From an uncultured Neomegalonema sp. (GTDB lineage Bacteria > Pseudomonadota > Alphaproteobacteria > Rhodobacterales > Rhodobacteraceae): a DNA stretch of 10,893 nt. The stretch lies in NCBI GenBank assembly GCA_937958345.1, contig CALGNW010000306.1:1-10893 (forward strand), in the 5' to 3' direction. Below the pieces are notes generated by a model. It was not told the origin of the DNA. It was given only the letters and a program-made list of their open reading frames with translations, and ran no database searches. The translations under genes and the position numbers were made by a program. Shown piece after piece: positions 1 through 6,611 of the stretch (position 1 is its first letter; each line of letters begins with the position of its first letter).

Positions 1-2
1 CC

Positions 3-449
3 TACGGTTCAGAGGACGTTGTGGCGCTGTATTGTGCAATCCAGTCCGAGCTTGACCCCCGCCCGCTGGTCGAGGCCCTATGGCTTGAAGGCATAACCAT
101 ATGTTTTCCCGTCGTTATCGCGGCAGATACGCCTCTGGAGTTCAGGGTTGCCGATAGGGATACCCCCTTCGTCAGGGGTGCATTCGGCGCTGCAATCCCG
201 CAGGCGGGGTCTGCTATCGTTACGCCGTCACTGATCGTCGCTCCGCTGTTATCCTTTGACCGGCAGCTTTACCGGTTAGGCTATGGCGGCGGGTTCTATG
301 ATCGCTCCTTGCAGATGTTGCGCGCAAATGCGCCGACTCGCGCATACGGCTATGCCTTTGCCGCGCAGCAGGTCGAGGCCGTCCCCATCGAGCAAACGGA
401 TGAGTTGCTGGATGGCATCGTGACGGAAACCGGCCTGATCAGCGCATAA
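3..449 (+). CDS. 5-formyltetrahydrofolate cyclo-ligase, 5' end missing (cut by window edge)
   Basis: The product belongs to the 5-FCL family (YgfA/FthC/MTHFS), a cytoplasmic enzyme that converts 5-formyl-THF to 5,10-methenyl-THF using ATP and so returns a storage folate to the one-carbon pool. The visible part carries the family signature RLGYGGGFYDR (nt 273-305), which forms much of the phosphate and folate site, and an SELDPRPL segment resembling the family's SEIDPRPL-like stretch (nt 45-68). The frame stays open to the left edge, reading YGSEDVV before the GTG at 21. Because the SELDPRP block normally lies well inside the protein, GTG 21 is not the start and roughly the first quarter of the gene is outside the window. 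The stop is TAA at 447-449. The gene converges on the DUF985 gene with only 15 bases between them, and the YmdB gene beyond it is in the same orientation. The family call is secure; the symbol is left blank because naming varies. Confidence 0.93.
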   Translation, partial: YGSEDVVALYCAIQSELDPRPLVEALWLEGITICFPVVIAADTPLEFRVADRDTPFVRGAFGAAIPQAGSAIVTPSLIVAPLLSFDRQLYRLGYGGGFYDRSLQMLRANAPTRAYGYAFAAQQVEAVPIEQTDELLDGIVTETGLISA

Positions 450-464
450 TCCCCCGCAATACTG

Positions 465-899
465 CTATGATTTCCGGGGCATTGGCCGCCAATCGGGCGG
501 GGCCATTTCAAATCCGGCAAAGTCAAAGCCGGGCGACACGGTACATCCGACCAGCGTCCACTCGCCCAGCGACGTCGCGCATTGCCACCAGTCCTTCGGC
601 ACGATGCGCTGCGGCTGTTGCCCCGCCATCACCTCGGGGCCCAAAACCCATGCTTCGGCATCGTGACCATCCGCAGAAACCGTCAGCGACAACGGAGCGC
701 CCCCATACCAGTGCCAGATTTCCGTGGCATCCACCCTGTGCCAATGCGAATATTCTCCGACATCAAGCAAATAGTAGATAGACGTCCCCACCGCCCGCGA
801 ACCGTCGGGCGCTTCGGCACGCCACGTTTCCCGATACCATCCGCCTTCGGGGTGTGGTGAAAGTGCGAGGCGGTCAATTATGTCACTGGCTGTCGTCAT
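465..899 (-). CDS. DUF985 / cupin_5 family small protein
   Basis: This predicted 144-residue protein fits the cupin_5 (DUF985, PF06172) family. Recognisable blocks are HPEGGWYRET (residues 16-25), the strand-rich stretch IYYLLDVGEYSHWHRVDATEIW (about 41-62) with candidate metal or ligand histidines H52, H54 and H63, and PKDWWQCA (101-108) followed by VGCTVSPGFDF (117-127). Members are single-domain cupins, and their biochemical role is generally unassigned; I give none. The frame extends upstream to 953, but I chose the ATG at 897-899. It has a GGAAAG ribosome site about 4 bases upstream, and the 18 extra residues of the longer form look unrelated to the fold. The gene lies opposite to both neighbours: it is convergent with the folate cyclo-ligase and divergent from the YmdB gene across 165 bases. 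It is therefore transcribed alone from that divergent region. Confidence 0.88.
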   Translation of the reverse strand: MTTASDIIDRLALSPHPEGGWYRETWRAEAPDGSRAVGTSIYYLLDVGEYSHWHRVDATEIWHWYGGAPLSLTVSADGHDAEAWVLGPEVMAGQQPQRIVPKDWWQCATSLGEWTLVGCTVSPGFDFAGFEMAPPDWRPMPRKS

Positions 900-1064
900 A
901 TAACTTTCCGATTGTATGCGAGGACTGCTCTGGCCGGAGCATCCCGCACGCACGGTGGTTAACAGCGAATCTGCACCACCATACGAACGCGCCTATTTTT
1001 CAAGGTCGTCAGCGTATCGCGGAAAATCCTTGCTCATCAAGCGGTCACACCGCAAAACCTTGGA
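900..1064. promoter_or_regulatory. divergent intergenic region (DUF985 / YmdB-family)
   Basis: These 165 bases separate two divergent start codons, so they should hold promoters for both genes. I see no convincing -35/-10 pair on either strand. On the minus strand TTGAAA (complement of 999-1004) is a possible -35 but has no good partner. Two small dyads are visible: GGTGGT (954-959) with ACCACC (975-980), and GCGGT (1041-1045) with ACCGC (1049-1053). The second lies 11 bases before the YmdB ATG. Either could be an operator or chance. No RNA gene was recognised here. Confidence 0.45.
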
Positions 1065-1907
1065 ATGAAAATACTCTTCCTCGGCGATCTTTTCGGTCGC
1101 ACCGGACGCACAGCCGCGATTGATGCCCTGCCCTCTCTGCGTCGGCGGTTAAAAGCGGATTGCGTCATCGTCAATGCCGAGAACGCCGCCGGTGGCTTTG
1201 GCGTCACGTCGCAAATTGCCGAGGCTGTGTTCGAGGCCGGTGCGGATGCCATTACGCTGGGTAACCACGCCTTCGACAACCGCGAAATCATCCCGCATCT
1301 GGCAAACGAGCCGCGCATCGTGCGCCCCGCGAACCTGCCGAAGGGCGCTCCCGGTCGCGGGTCCACGTTGATTGAAATACACGACGGGCGGCAAGTCCTC
1401 GTGATCAACGCGCTGGGCCGCGTGTTTATGAACCCTGTCGACGACCCTTTCTCGACTGTGGAGAAGGAATTGGAGGCCTGTCCCATCGGAACGGCATGCG
1501 ATGCAGCCGTCGTTGATTTTCATGCCGAGGCTACGTCAGAAAAATGCGCCATGGGGCATTGGTGTGATGGTCGCGCTACGCTCGTTGTCGGCACTCACAC
1601 CCATATACCCACCGCGGACGCGCAGGTTCTGCCGCGCGGGACCGCCTATCAGACTGACGCAGGCATGTGCGGCGATTTCGATTCTGTAATCGGGGTTGAG
1701 AAATCCGAACCCCTCCGGCGTTTCATCACCGGCATGTCGAGTGGCCGCTTCGAACCCGCAACGGGCGAGTCTTCGATTTGCGGGGTGTTTGTCGAAAGCA
1801 ACGATCAAACCGGTCTGGCGACACGCATCGCTCCGCTGAGGATTAAGGGGCGTCTCATTCAGACTTGGCCGGATATCGAGGCCGCGCCGGTTTCGTTGGA
1901 GCCTTGA
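1065..1907 (+). CDS. YmdB-family metallophosphoesterase (TIGR00282)
   Basis: The 280-residue product matches the length and opening of the YmdB/TIGR00282 family, a dinuclear-metal calcineurin-like phosphoesterase in the cytoplasm. The best-studied member, Bacillus YmdB, hydrolyses cyclic nucleotides and affects biofilm formation and sporulation; the role in alphaproteobacteria is not established. Visible metal and catalytic residues are D8 in MKILFLGD, E39 and N40 in NAEN, N67 and H68 in GNHAFD, H153 in DFHAEATSEK, and H178 and H180 in GTHTH. All expected ligands are present, so the enzyme should be active. The canonical opening fixes the start at 1065, although the ribosome site (TTGGA directly before the ATG) is poor. 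The next gene begins 7 bases after the stop, which suggests co-transcription with the transporter cluster. Position 70 is Phe in GNHAFD where many members have Trp. Confidence 0.93.
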   Translation: MKILFLGDLFGRTGRTAAIDALPSLRRRLKADCVIVNAENAAGGFGVTSQIAEAVFEAGADAITLGNHAFDNREIIPHLANEPRIVRPANLPKGAPGRGSTLIEIHDGRQVLVINALGRVFMNPVDDPFSTVEKELEACPIGTACDAAVVDFHAEATSEKCAMGHWCDGRATLVVGTHTHIPTADAQVLPRGTAYQTDAGMCGDFDSVIGVEKSEPLRRFITGMSSGRFEPATGESSICGVFVESNDQTGLATRIAPLRIKGRLIQTWPDIEAAPVSLEP

Positions 1908-1914
1908 AATCGCG

Positions 1915-3690
1915 ATGATCCCGGTAGAGATCGCGCCCATCCTTTCGCTCGTCGTGATCGTCTTGATGTTCATTGCCTTTGTTGGTGAGCGATACGCGCC
2001 TGACGTCGTCGCGCTCGCGGCAGTGGGCTTTTTTCTTGCGACCGGTATGCTGACGACCGATGCATTCATTGGCGTCTTCGCCAACGGTGCCCCGATTGCC
2101 ATTGGTGCCCTCTTTATTCTATCAGGAGCTTTGCTCAGGACAGGCGCGCTGGAACGGATAAGCCATCTCGCGATGGCAGGCGCACAGCGGTCACCAATCC
2201 TGACGCTGTCCGCGTTGACTCTGTTCGTGCTGGTCGGTTCGGCCTTTTTAAACAACACACCCATTGTCATGGTGATGATCCCGCTCGCACTTCAATTTGC
2301 GAAGGCGAGCAAATGGCCGGTATCGCGCCTGCTGATCCCATTATCCTACGCCGCGATTCTTGGCGGTGGGTGTACGCTGATCGGCACGTCAACGAACCTG
2401 TTGGTCGATGGCGTCGCTCAGCAAAACGGGATGGAGCCCTTCTCGATTTTCGAAATCTCCGCCGTGGGTGCGGGCGTCGCATTGGTCGGCGTTATTTTCA
2501 CCGCAGTGATGGCAAGGTTCCTCCTGCCGAACCGGCCTACCCTCGCGGAAATGACAGGCGCAGCGCGCACGCAAACCTTCCTGACCGAAGTGCTCGTCCC
2601 GGCTGAGTCGGACTTAATCGGGAAACCGCTGAGCGATGTGGCCGTCTTCCAGCGCAGTGGCGGCAAGGTCATCGACGTATTGCGCGGCGAGATATCTCTC
2701 AGACGGACGCTTTCAGATGTAGAACTGCTGGCCGGAGACCGCGTTGTACTGCGCACATCAGCCCAGGACGTCATTGACCTGCGCGAAGATGGTCATGCGG
2801 TTGGCGGCATGTCGGAGGTTTCGTCAACCGACAGCGTCACAATGGAGGTGCTGGTCGGGCCGGGGTCGCGCCTTGTCGGACGGATTATCGGAAAGCTCCG
2901 CCTGCGCAGGCGTTATGGGGTCTACCCCCTCGCCGTACATCGCAGAGGGCGATCAATCGCGCCGCAACTCGATGCCGTCCGCTTGGCGATTGGCGATACA
3001 CTGCTGGTCGAAGGCCCCGTCGAGAACATTCGAAAGCTGATCGAAGATGCGGAACTGATTGACCTGACGCGGGATACGAAAACGATTCCGCTGCGCCGCT
3101 CTCTCGCGCCCGTGGCCATCGGGACGCTGCTGGGCGTCGTTATTCTCGCCGGAACCGGAATTATGCCCATTGCCGGAGCGGCGGTCCTGGGAGTTGCCGT
3201 TATTTTGCTCAGCGGTGTCATGGATGCCGACGAGGCGTTCTCGCATATCGACGGGCGGTTGCTGGCTTTGATCGTTTCGATGCTCGCCATCGGCGCGACG
3301 CTGCAAGCGACAGGAGCGGTGCAACTGATTGTCGATACCATTGCACCCGTGCTTCAGGGAGCATCGCCGCTGGTCGCATTAATTGCGATCTTTACGCTCA
3401 CGACAATTCTGACAGAGTTAGTGACGAACAATGCCGTTGCGGTGGTACTAACACCAATCGCGATCACTTTGGCGCAGCAACTTGGCCTCGACCCGCGCGC
3501 CTTTGTCGTTGCGGTCATGGTCGCCGCGAATGCGAGCTTTGCAACCCCAATCGGATATCAGACGAACATGCTGGTTTACGCACCCGGCGGCTACCGCTTC
3601 GCTGATTACATGAGACTCGGGATTCCGCTGAAAATTGTTACCGGCGCCGCTGCGGTTTTCCTCATCCAGTGGCTATGGCCACTGGCATGA
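1915..3690 (+). CDS. SLC13-family carrier with two central RCK_C (TrkA-C) domains
   Basis: This is a 591-residue inner-membrane protein of the SLC13/DASS type (ion-transporter superfamily). An N-terminal membrane block (about 1-205) carries paired Na+/substrate motifs: NNTPIVMVMIP (113-123) and GTSTNLLV (157-164). A soluble middle (about 220-385) looks like two tandem RCK_C domains, each ending in a GDRVVLR- or GDTLLVEG-like strand (274-280, 360-367). A second membrane block (about 395-591) repeats the motifs as TNNAVAVVLTP (504-514) and TPIGYQTNML (544-553). The inverted-repeat architecture is intact. Relatives with this layout are annotated as sulfate, dicarboxylate or other anion carriers; the substrate here cannot be read from sequence. 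The RCK_C pair probably binds a small ligand or nucleotide that gates transport (inference). The start at 1915 has GGAG at 1898-1901, rather far upstream (13 bases). The stop overlaps the next start as ATGA. Confidence 0.92.
   Translation: MIPVEIAPILSLVVIVLMFIAFVGERYAPDVVALAAVGFFLATGMLTTDAFIGVFANGAPIAIGALFILSGALLRTGALERISHLAMAGAQRSPILTLSALTLFVLVGSAFLNNTPIVMVMIPLALQFAKASKWPVSRLLIPLSYAAILGGGCTLIGTSTNLLVDGVAQQNGMEPFSIFEISAVGAGVALVGVIFTAVMARFLLPNRPTLAEMTGAARTQTFLTEVLVPAESDLIGKPLSDVAVFQRSGGKVIDVLRGEISLRRTLSDVELLAGDRVVLRTSAQDVIDLREDGHAVGGMSEVSSTDSVTMEVLVGPGSRLVGRIIGKLRLRRRYGVYPLAVHRRGRSIAPQLDAVRLAIGDTLLVEGPVENIRKLIEDAELIDLTRDTKTIPLRRSLAPVAIGTLLGVVILAGTGIMPIAGAAVLGVAVILLSGVMDADEAFSHIDGRLLALIVSMLAIGATLQATGAVQLIVDTIAPVLQGASPLVALIAIFTLTTILTELVTNNAVAVVLTPIAITLAQQLGLDPRAFVVAVMVAANASFATPIGYQTNMLVYAPGGYRFADYMRLGIPLKIVTGAAAVFLIQWLWPLA
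3666..3685 (+). repeat. perfect 8-bp inverted repeat (hairpin) at the SLC13/EamA junction
   Basis: CCAGTGGC (3666-3673) and GCCACTGG (3678-3685) are exact reverse complements around a TATG loop. The hairpin ends one base before the ATG (3687) of the downstream gene and lies within the last codons of the SLC13 gene. No T-run follows, so it is not an intrinsic terminator. In mRNA it would occlude the ribosome-binding region of the downstream gene until ribosomes finishing the SLC13 gene melt it (inference). Confidence 0.7.
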
Positions 3691-4550
3691 ACGCAGATGA
3701 GAGCCGCAGGCGCGGCTATTTGATTACATTGTTGGGTGTTCTCTGGCTGTCGCCGGATGCGCTGGTCCTGCGTTTGATCGACAGCGAGGCAATCAATATC
3801 CTCGCCTATCGCGGCGGGTTGGCGGTCATACCCCTGACTTTATATCTGTTCTGGAGAGACGGGCGTACTGCCCTGATGAAACTGATCCGGGGCGGGTGGC
3901 CGATGGTCGTGATCGGATTGATGTACGCCCTGAACAGTGGTGCATTTGTCTACGCGATTGAGAAAACTTCTGTGGCCGACGTGCTCGTGATCCTTGCTGC
4001 GACGCCGCTTGTTGCAGCGGGGCTTGGATGGGCATTGCTGGGTGAAATACCGGGCAGACTAACGTCGCTGGCCATCGCCCTCGGGGGGCTTGGAGTCTGC
4101 GTTTCTGCAGTCGGAGGCATTACCGGCGGCAGTACAATTGGAATCGCAGCGGCTATTGTGACAACGGTTCTGCTCGCTGCACAGTTCACATTGCTGCGGT
4201 ATTGGCCGCAGGTTGATAACGTAGCTGCGGTGATTGTCGGATCGGCTGCACTTGGCTTTACCGGTATTTTGATTGGTGATCCGCTATCGCTGGAGGGGCC
4301 ATCGCAGGTAATGGCAATCTGCCTCGGACTGTTCCTCACGCCGATCGCCTACACGCTGGTCACAATCGGTCCGCGCTATCTGTCCAGCGCCGAGGTCAGC
4401 CTGACGATGCTGGTTGAAACGGCACTCGGGCCGCTATGGGTTTGGCTGGTGCTGCACGAACAGCCTCCCGTGACAGCCCTGCTTGGAGGTGGCATCATCA
4501 TACTCGCCGTGATCCTCGCATCCGTTTCCGCCTTCAGGAGTTCAAGATGA
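3687..4550 (+). CDS. EamA/DMT-superfamily transporter
   Basis: The 287-residue product is almost entirely hydrophobic and has the two-fold EamA repeat of the drug/metabolite transporter superfamily. Repeat one spans about 10-142, ending near LLGEIPGR (117-124) and a glycine-rich helix. Repeat two spans about 148-283, with the typical LVETALGPLWVWLVLHEQP stretch (242-260). About ten membrane helices are expected in the inner membrane. Members export metabolites or amino acids; the substrate is unknown. Starts at GTG 3669 and ATG 3675 are in frame, but I prefer ATG 3687 because it forms an ATGA overlap with the SLC13 stop and leaves a short polar N-terminus. The earlier candidates would put their start codon inside the hairpin at 3666-3685. 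No clear ribosome site precedes 3687, which fits translational coupling. The 3' end overlaps the methyltransferase in the same ATGA manner. Confidence 0.88.
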   Translation: MNADESRRRGYLITLLGVLWLSPDALVLRLIDSEAINILAYRGGLAVIPLTLYLFWRDGRTALMKLIRGGWPMVVIGLMYALNSGAFVYAIEKTSVADVLVILAATPLVAAGLGWALLGEIPGRLTSLAIALGGLGVCVSAVGGITGGSTIGIAAAIVTTVLLAAQFTLLRYWPQVDNVAAVIVGSAALGFTGILIGDPLSLEGPSQVMAICLGLFLTPIAYTLVTIGPRYLSSAEVSLTMLVETALGPLWVWLVLHEQPPVTALLGGGIIILAVILASVSAFRSSR

Positions 4551-5230
4551 GTGCCTTCAAAACCAACATAGATCCGATTGAACATCTGTTCGGGCCTTTG
4601 CAAGGCAAGTCTCTGCTCGACATCGGATGCGGTCGGGGGCGGCTTTGCCGCGCGCTTGCCAAGAGAGGCGCGAAGATGTCCGGCCTCGACCCGCAAGAGG
4701 TAATGTTGGAGATTGCGCGAGAGACAGCGCCGACTGCCGCGTTCACTTGCGGCGGTGCCGAGGACATGCCCTTTCCGGACGAGACATTTGACGGTGCAAT
4801 AATTCTCAACAGCCTGCACCACGTTCCCCGAGCCGTAATGGGAAAAAGTTTGTCGGAAGCTTTGAGGGTCGTGAAACAGGGAGGTATTTTCCTGATATTG
4901 GAACCGCTTGCGCGCGGCGGATATCAAGCGGTCTTCGAGCCGATTGACGATGAAACCGAGGTTCGCGCGGCGGCACTGGCCGAAATCCGTTCCTTTACCG
5001 ACCGGACCGGCACCGAGGTGCTTTTGCGCACCGAGTACGAGACGATGGTTCCCGAGGAAAGTGCCGAGTCTGTGCTTTCGGGAGGTTTGCGCGTCGATCC
5101 GTCCCGCGCCGCTTTGATCGAAGAACAGCGTGAAGCGGTGACACGTCTTTTTGCCGAGCATGTCCAGCAAACCGAGCGCGGCCCGGCATTGGATCAGCCG
5201 ATGATCGCGGTCGCGTTCAAGAAGAAATAA
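4547..5230 (+). CDS. class I SAM-dependent methyltransferase (Methyltransf_11 type)
   Basis: This 227-residue protein has a Rossmann-type methyltransferase core. Motif I is LLDIGCGRGRL (23-33), the acidic residue after strand two is D48 in GLDP, the AEDMPFPDETFDGAI region (71-85) covers motifs II/III, and LNSLHHV (87-93) with LRVVKQGGIFLILEP (106-120) completes the fold. It is probably cytoplasmic and acts on a small molecule; ubiquinone- and menaquinone-type C-methyltransferases share this core, but nothing specific identifies the acceptor. The frame is open further upstream, to 4436, but that part overlaps the transporter gene and reads as nonsense. The ATG at 4547 has a strong AGGAG at 4536-4540 and makes an ATGA overlap with the upstream stop. 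The gene is the last of the cluster, and 121 bases separate it from amtB. The substrate may be linked to the two upstream transporters (inference only). Confidence 0.88.
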   Translation: MSAFKTNIDPIEHLFGPLQGKSLLDIGCGRGRLCRALAKRGAKMSGLDPQEVMLEIARETAPTAAFTCGGAEDMPFPDETFDGAIILNSLHHVPRAVMGKSLSEALRVVKQGGIFLILEPLARGGYQAVFEPIDDETEVRAAALAEIRSFTDRTGTEVLLRTEYETMVPEESAESVLSGGLRVDPSRAALIEEQREAVTRLFAEHVQQTERGPALDQPMIAVAFKKK

Positions 5231-5351
5231 TTTGCCTGAATTTTATGCGTTGAGCGCATACTGACCGTTATTTAAGCAAAGTATCTGACGGCTCTCTTGA
5301 CTTGCCTCCTAAAATTCCAAACCTCGCGGAAAATTTAGAGGGAGAGTCTCC
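5231..5351 (+). promoter_or_regulatory. amtB upstream region with dyad TATGCG-N5-CGCATA and possible -35
   Basis: These 121 bases should contain the end of the methyltransferase transcript and the amtB promoter. TATGCG (5244-5249) and CGCATA (5255-5260) form a perfect 6-bp dyad with a 5-base spacer. It could be an operator or a weak RNA hairpin, but no T-run follows. TTGACT at 5297-5302 is a plausible -35, but positions 16-18 bases further on hold no good -10. I found no correctly spaced sigma-54 GG/GC pair. Nitrogen control through NtrC would be expected for this gene from knowledge of the family, but the dyad does not match the enteric NtrC consensus closely. Confidence 0.4.
5341..5351 (+). 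repeat. palindrome GGAGA-G-TCTCC covering the amtB ribosome site
   Basis: The 11-base inverted repeat includes the purine-rich ribosome-binding site and abuts the ATG at 5352. In RNA it could form a small 4-bp stem (GGAG/CTCC) with a 3-base loop that hides the ribosome site. In DNA it is a perfect interrupted palindrome. The acs gene has a similar leader (GGGAGAG, then ACTCG, then ATG), so part of the resemblance may simply be a shared ribosome-site style. Confidence 0.45.
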
Positions 5352-6548
5352 ATGAACGGAGCGGATACAGCCTGGATCATCGTCGCAACGGCGCTGGTCC
5401 TGTTTATGACTTTGCCCGGCCTCGCGTTATTTTACGGTGGGCTGGTCAGATCACGGAACGTTTTGTCGGTGCTGATGCAATGTTTCGCCATCGCGTGCGT
5501 CATGTCTGTTTTATGGCTTGCGTTTGGCTATTCAATCGCTTTCGGCGACGGCGGAGCAGCTAACGGGTACTGGGGAGGTTTCGGGAAAGCCTTTCTGATC
5601 GGTATTACGCCCGAAACGATGCGTGACAGTATTCCCGAAGTCCTGTTCTTCGCCTTTCAAATGACCTTTGCGATCATCACGCCTGCGCTGATCGTCGGTG
5701 CGTATGTCGAACGCATCGGTTTTGGCTTTGTCATTGCGTTTTCATCCCTATGGATGCTGCTTTGCTATGCACCCGTGGCGCACTGGATCTGGGGCGGCGG
5801 GTGGCTTGCCCAGATGGGCGTCATGGATTTCGCGGGCGGTATTGTTGTTCACGAAACCGCCGGCATCGCGGCGCTCGTCCTGGCCTTTATGCTCGGTGCA
5901 CGGCGCGGATATCCGAAAGACCTGAAACCGCCGCACAATCCGGGTATGACGATGATCGGTGCTGCGATGCTCTGGGTTGGCTGGTTCGGGTTTAACGGCG
6001 GATCGCAGTTAGCGGCTGATGGAACCGCAGCCATGGCGTTGGTTGTCACCCATATCTCGGCGGCAACCGCATCCATCACATGGGCAGCCTACGAGAAGTT
6101 CAAGTACGGTAAGTTTTCGATGGTCGGCCTTGTCACCGGCACGATTGCAGGGCTTGCGTCGATCACACCTGCGTCGGGTTATGTCGGGCCGGTTGGTGCG
6201 CTGTTGATCGGCGGGGTCGCCGGTGTGCTGTGCCAGATTATGTGCGGCGTTGTGAAAGACTGGATGAAGATTGACGACTCGCTCGACGTCTTCGCTGTCC
6301 ACGGTGTCGGCGGGGTTTTCGGGACGCTGATGGCGCCGCTGCTCGCGATGAATGCCCTTGAGGGCGGTCAGGGCCTTATGGCCCAGATCATCGCGCTTGT
6401 TGCCGTTGGCATCTTCACCCTGATTGTCACGGTAGCCATCGCTATGGTCTGTAAGGCGATCTTCGGCTTGCGGGTGAGCGATGAAGACGAAATCGACGGC
6501 CTCGATTATACGGCACACGGCGAACGGGCTTACGATCTCGTATCCTGA
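5352..6548 (+). CDS. amtB: ammonium channel, Amt/MEP/Rh family
   Basis: The 398-residue inner-membrane protein is a full-length Amt ammonium transporter with about eleven helices; it begins directly with the first helix and shows no cleaved signal peptide. Functional residues, compared with mature E. coli AmtB, are all present: the Phe gate F106 and F214, recruitment-site W147 and S218, D159, and the twin pore histidines H167 and H317. The signature AGGIVVHETAG (161-171) and the C-terminal tail GLRVSDEDEIDGLD (372-385) ending in HGERAYD are typical. This tail is what PII protein GlnK binds in homologues to close the pore. The start has GAGGGAGAG immediately upstream. No glnK lies beside it, unlike the common glnK-amtB pair; the upstream neighbour is a methyltransferase gene 121 bases away. 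It converges on acs, with a shared hairpin between them. Confidence 0.97.
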   Translation: MNGADTAWIIVATALVLFMTLPGLALFYGGLVRSRNVLSVLMQCFAIACVMSVLWLAFGYSIAFGDGGAANGYWGGFGKAFLIGITPETMRDSIPEVLFFAFQMTFAIITPALIVGAYVERIGFGFVIAFSSLWMLLCYAPVAHWIWGGGWLAQMGVMDFAGGIVVHETAGIAALVLAFMLGARRGYPKDLKPPHNPGMTMIGAAMLWVGWFGFNGGSQLAADGTAAMALVVTHISAATASITWAAYEKFKYGKFSMVGLVTGTIAGLASITPASGYVGPVGALLIGGVAGVLCQIMCGVVKDWMKIDDSLDVFAVHGVGGVFGTLMAPLLAMNALEGGQGLMAQIIALVAVGIFTLIVTVAIAMVCKAIFGLRVSDEDEIDGLDYTAHGERAYDLVS

Positions 6549-6554
6549 CCGCAC

Positions 6555-6589
6555 AAAAAAAGCGGCCCCGAACTGACGTTCGGGGCCGC
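6555..6589 (-). terminator. rho-independent terminator between convergent amtB and acs
   Basis: GCGGCCCCGAAC (6562-6573) pairs perfectly with GTTCGGGGCCGC (6578-6589) around a TGAC loop, giving a 12-bp GC-rich stem. On the minus strand the stem is followed at once by seven T residues (complement of 6555-6561), a textbook terminator 22 bases after the acs stop. On the plus strand the stem follows amtB closely but is trailed only by ATAATTCT, so termination of amtB is probably weaker or uses the reverse side of the same hairpin. Confidence 0.93.
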
Positions 6590-6611
6590 ATAATTCTGAA
6601 GGCAAGCCGCG

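Noticed and set aside
21..23. GTG at 21 as the start of the folate cyclo-ligase
   Set aside because: The frame is open to the window edge with family-like residues upstream, so this GTG is an internal valine codon.
451..480. Terminator between the folate cyclo-ligase and DUF985 genes
   Set aside because: Only a 5-bp CCCCG/CGGGG pairing with an 18-base loop and no T-run; too weak, and the right arm lies in coding sequence.
1536..2270. 244-residue minus-strand open frame over the YmdB and SLC13 genes
   Set aside because: It spans two real plus-strand genes in antisense; the composition (rich in Ser, Thr, Ala, Arg) is typical of a shadow frame.
4376..5170. 264-residue open frame on the minus strand across the EamA/methyltransferase junction
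   Set aside because: It is antisense to two well-supported genes, has low-complexity composition and no recognisable domain, and shows no ribosome site.
5281..5310. Sigma-54 promoter before amtB
   Set aside because: A GG (5290-5291) and a TTGC (5302-5305) are present, but the spacing is 14 bases between the first G of each element rather than the required 12.
6009..6605. 198-residue minus-strand open frame under amtB, and a 200-residue plus-strand frame (6837-7439) under acs
   Set aside because: Both are antisense to strongly identified genes and carry no family motif; the first also runs through the terminator hairpin.
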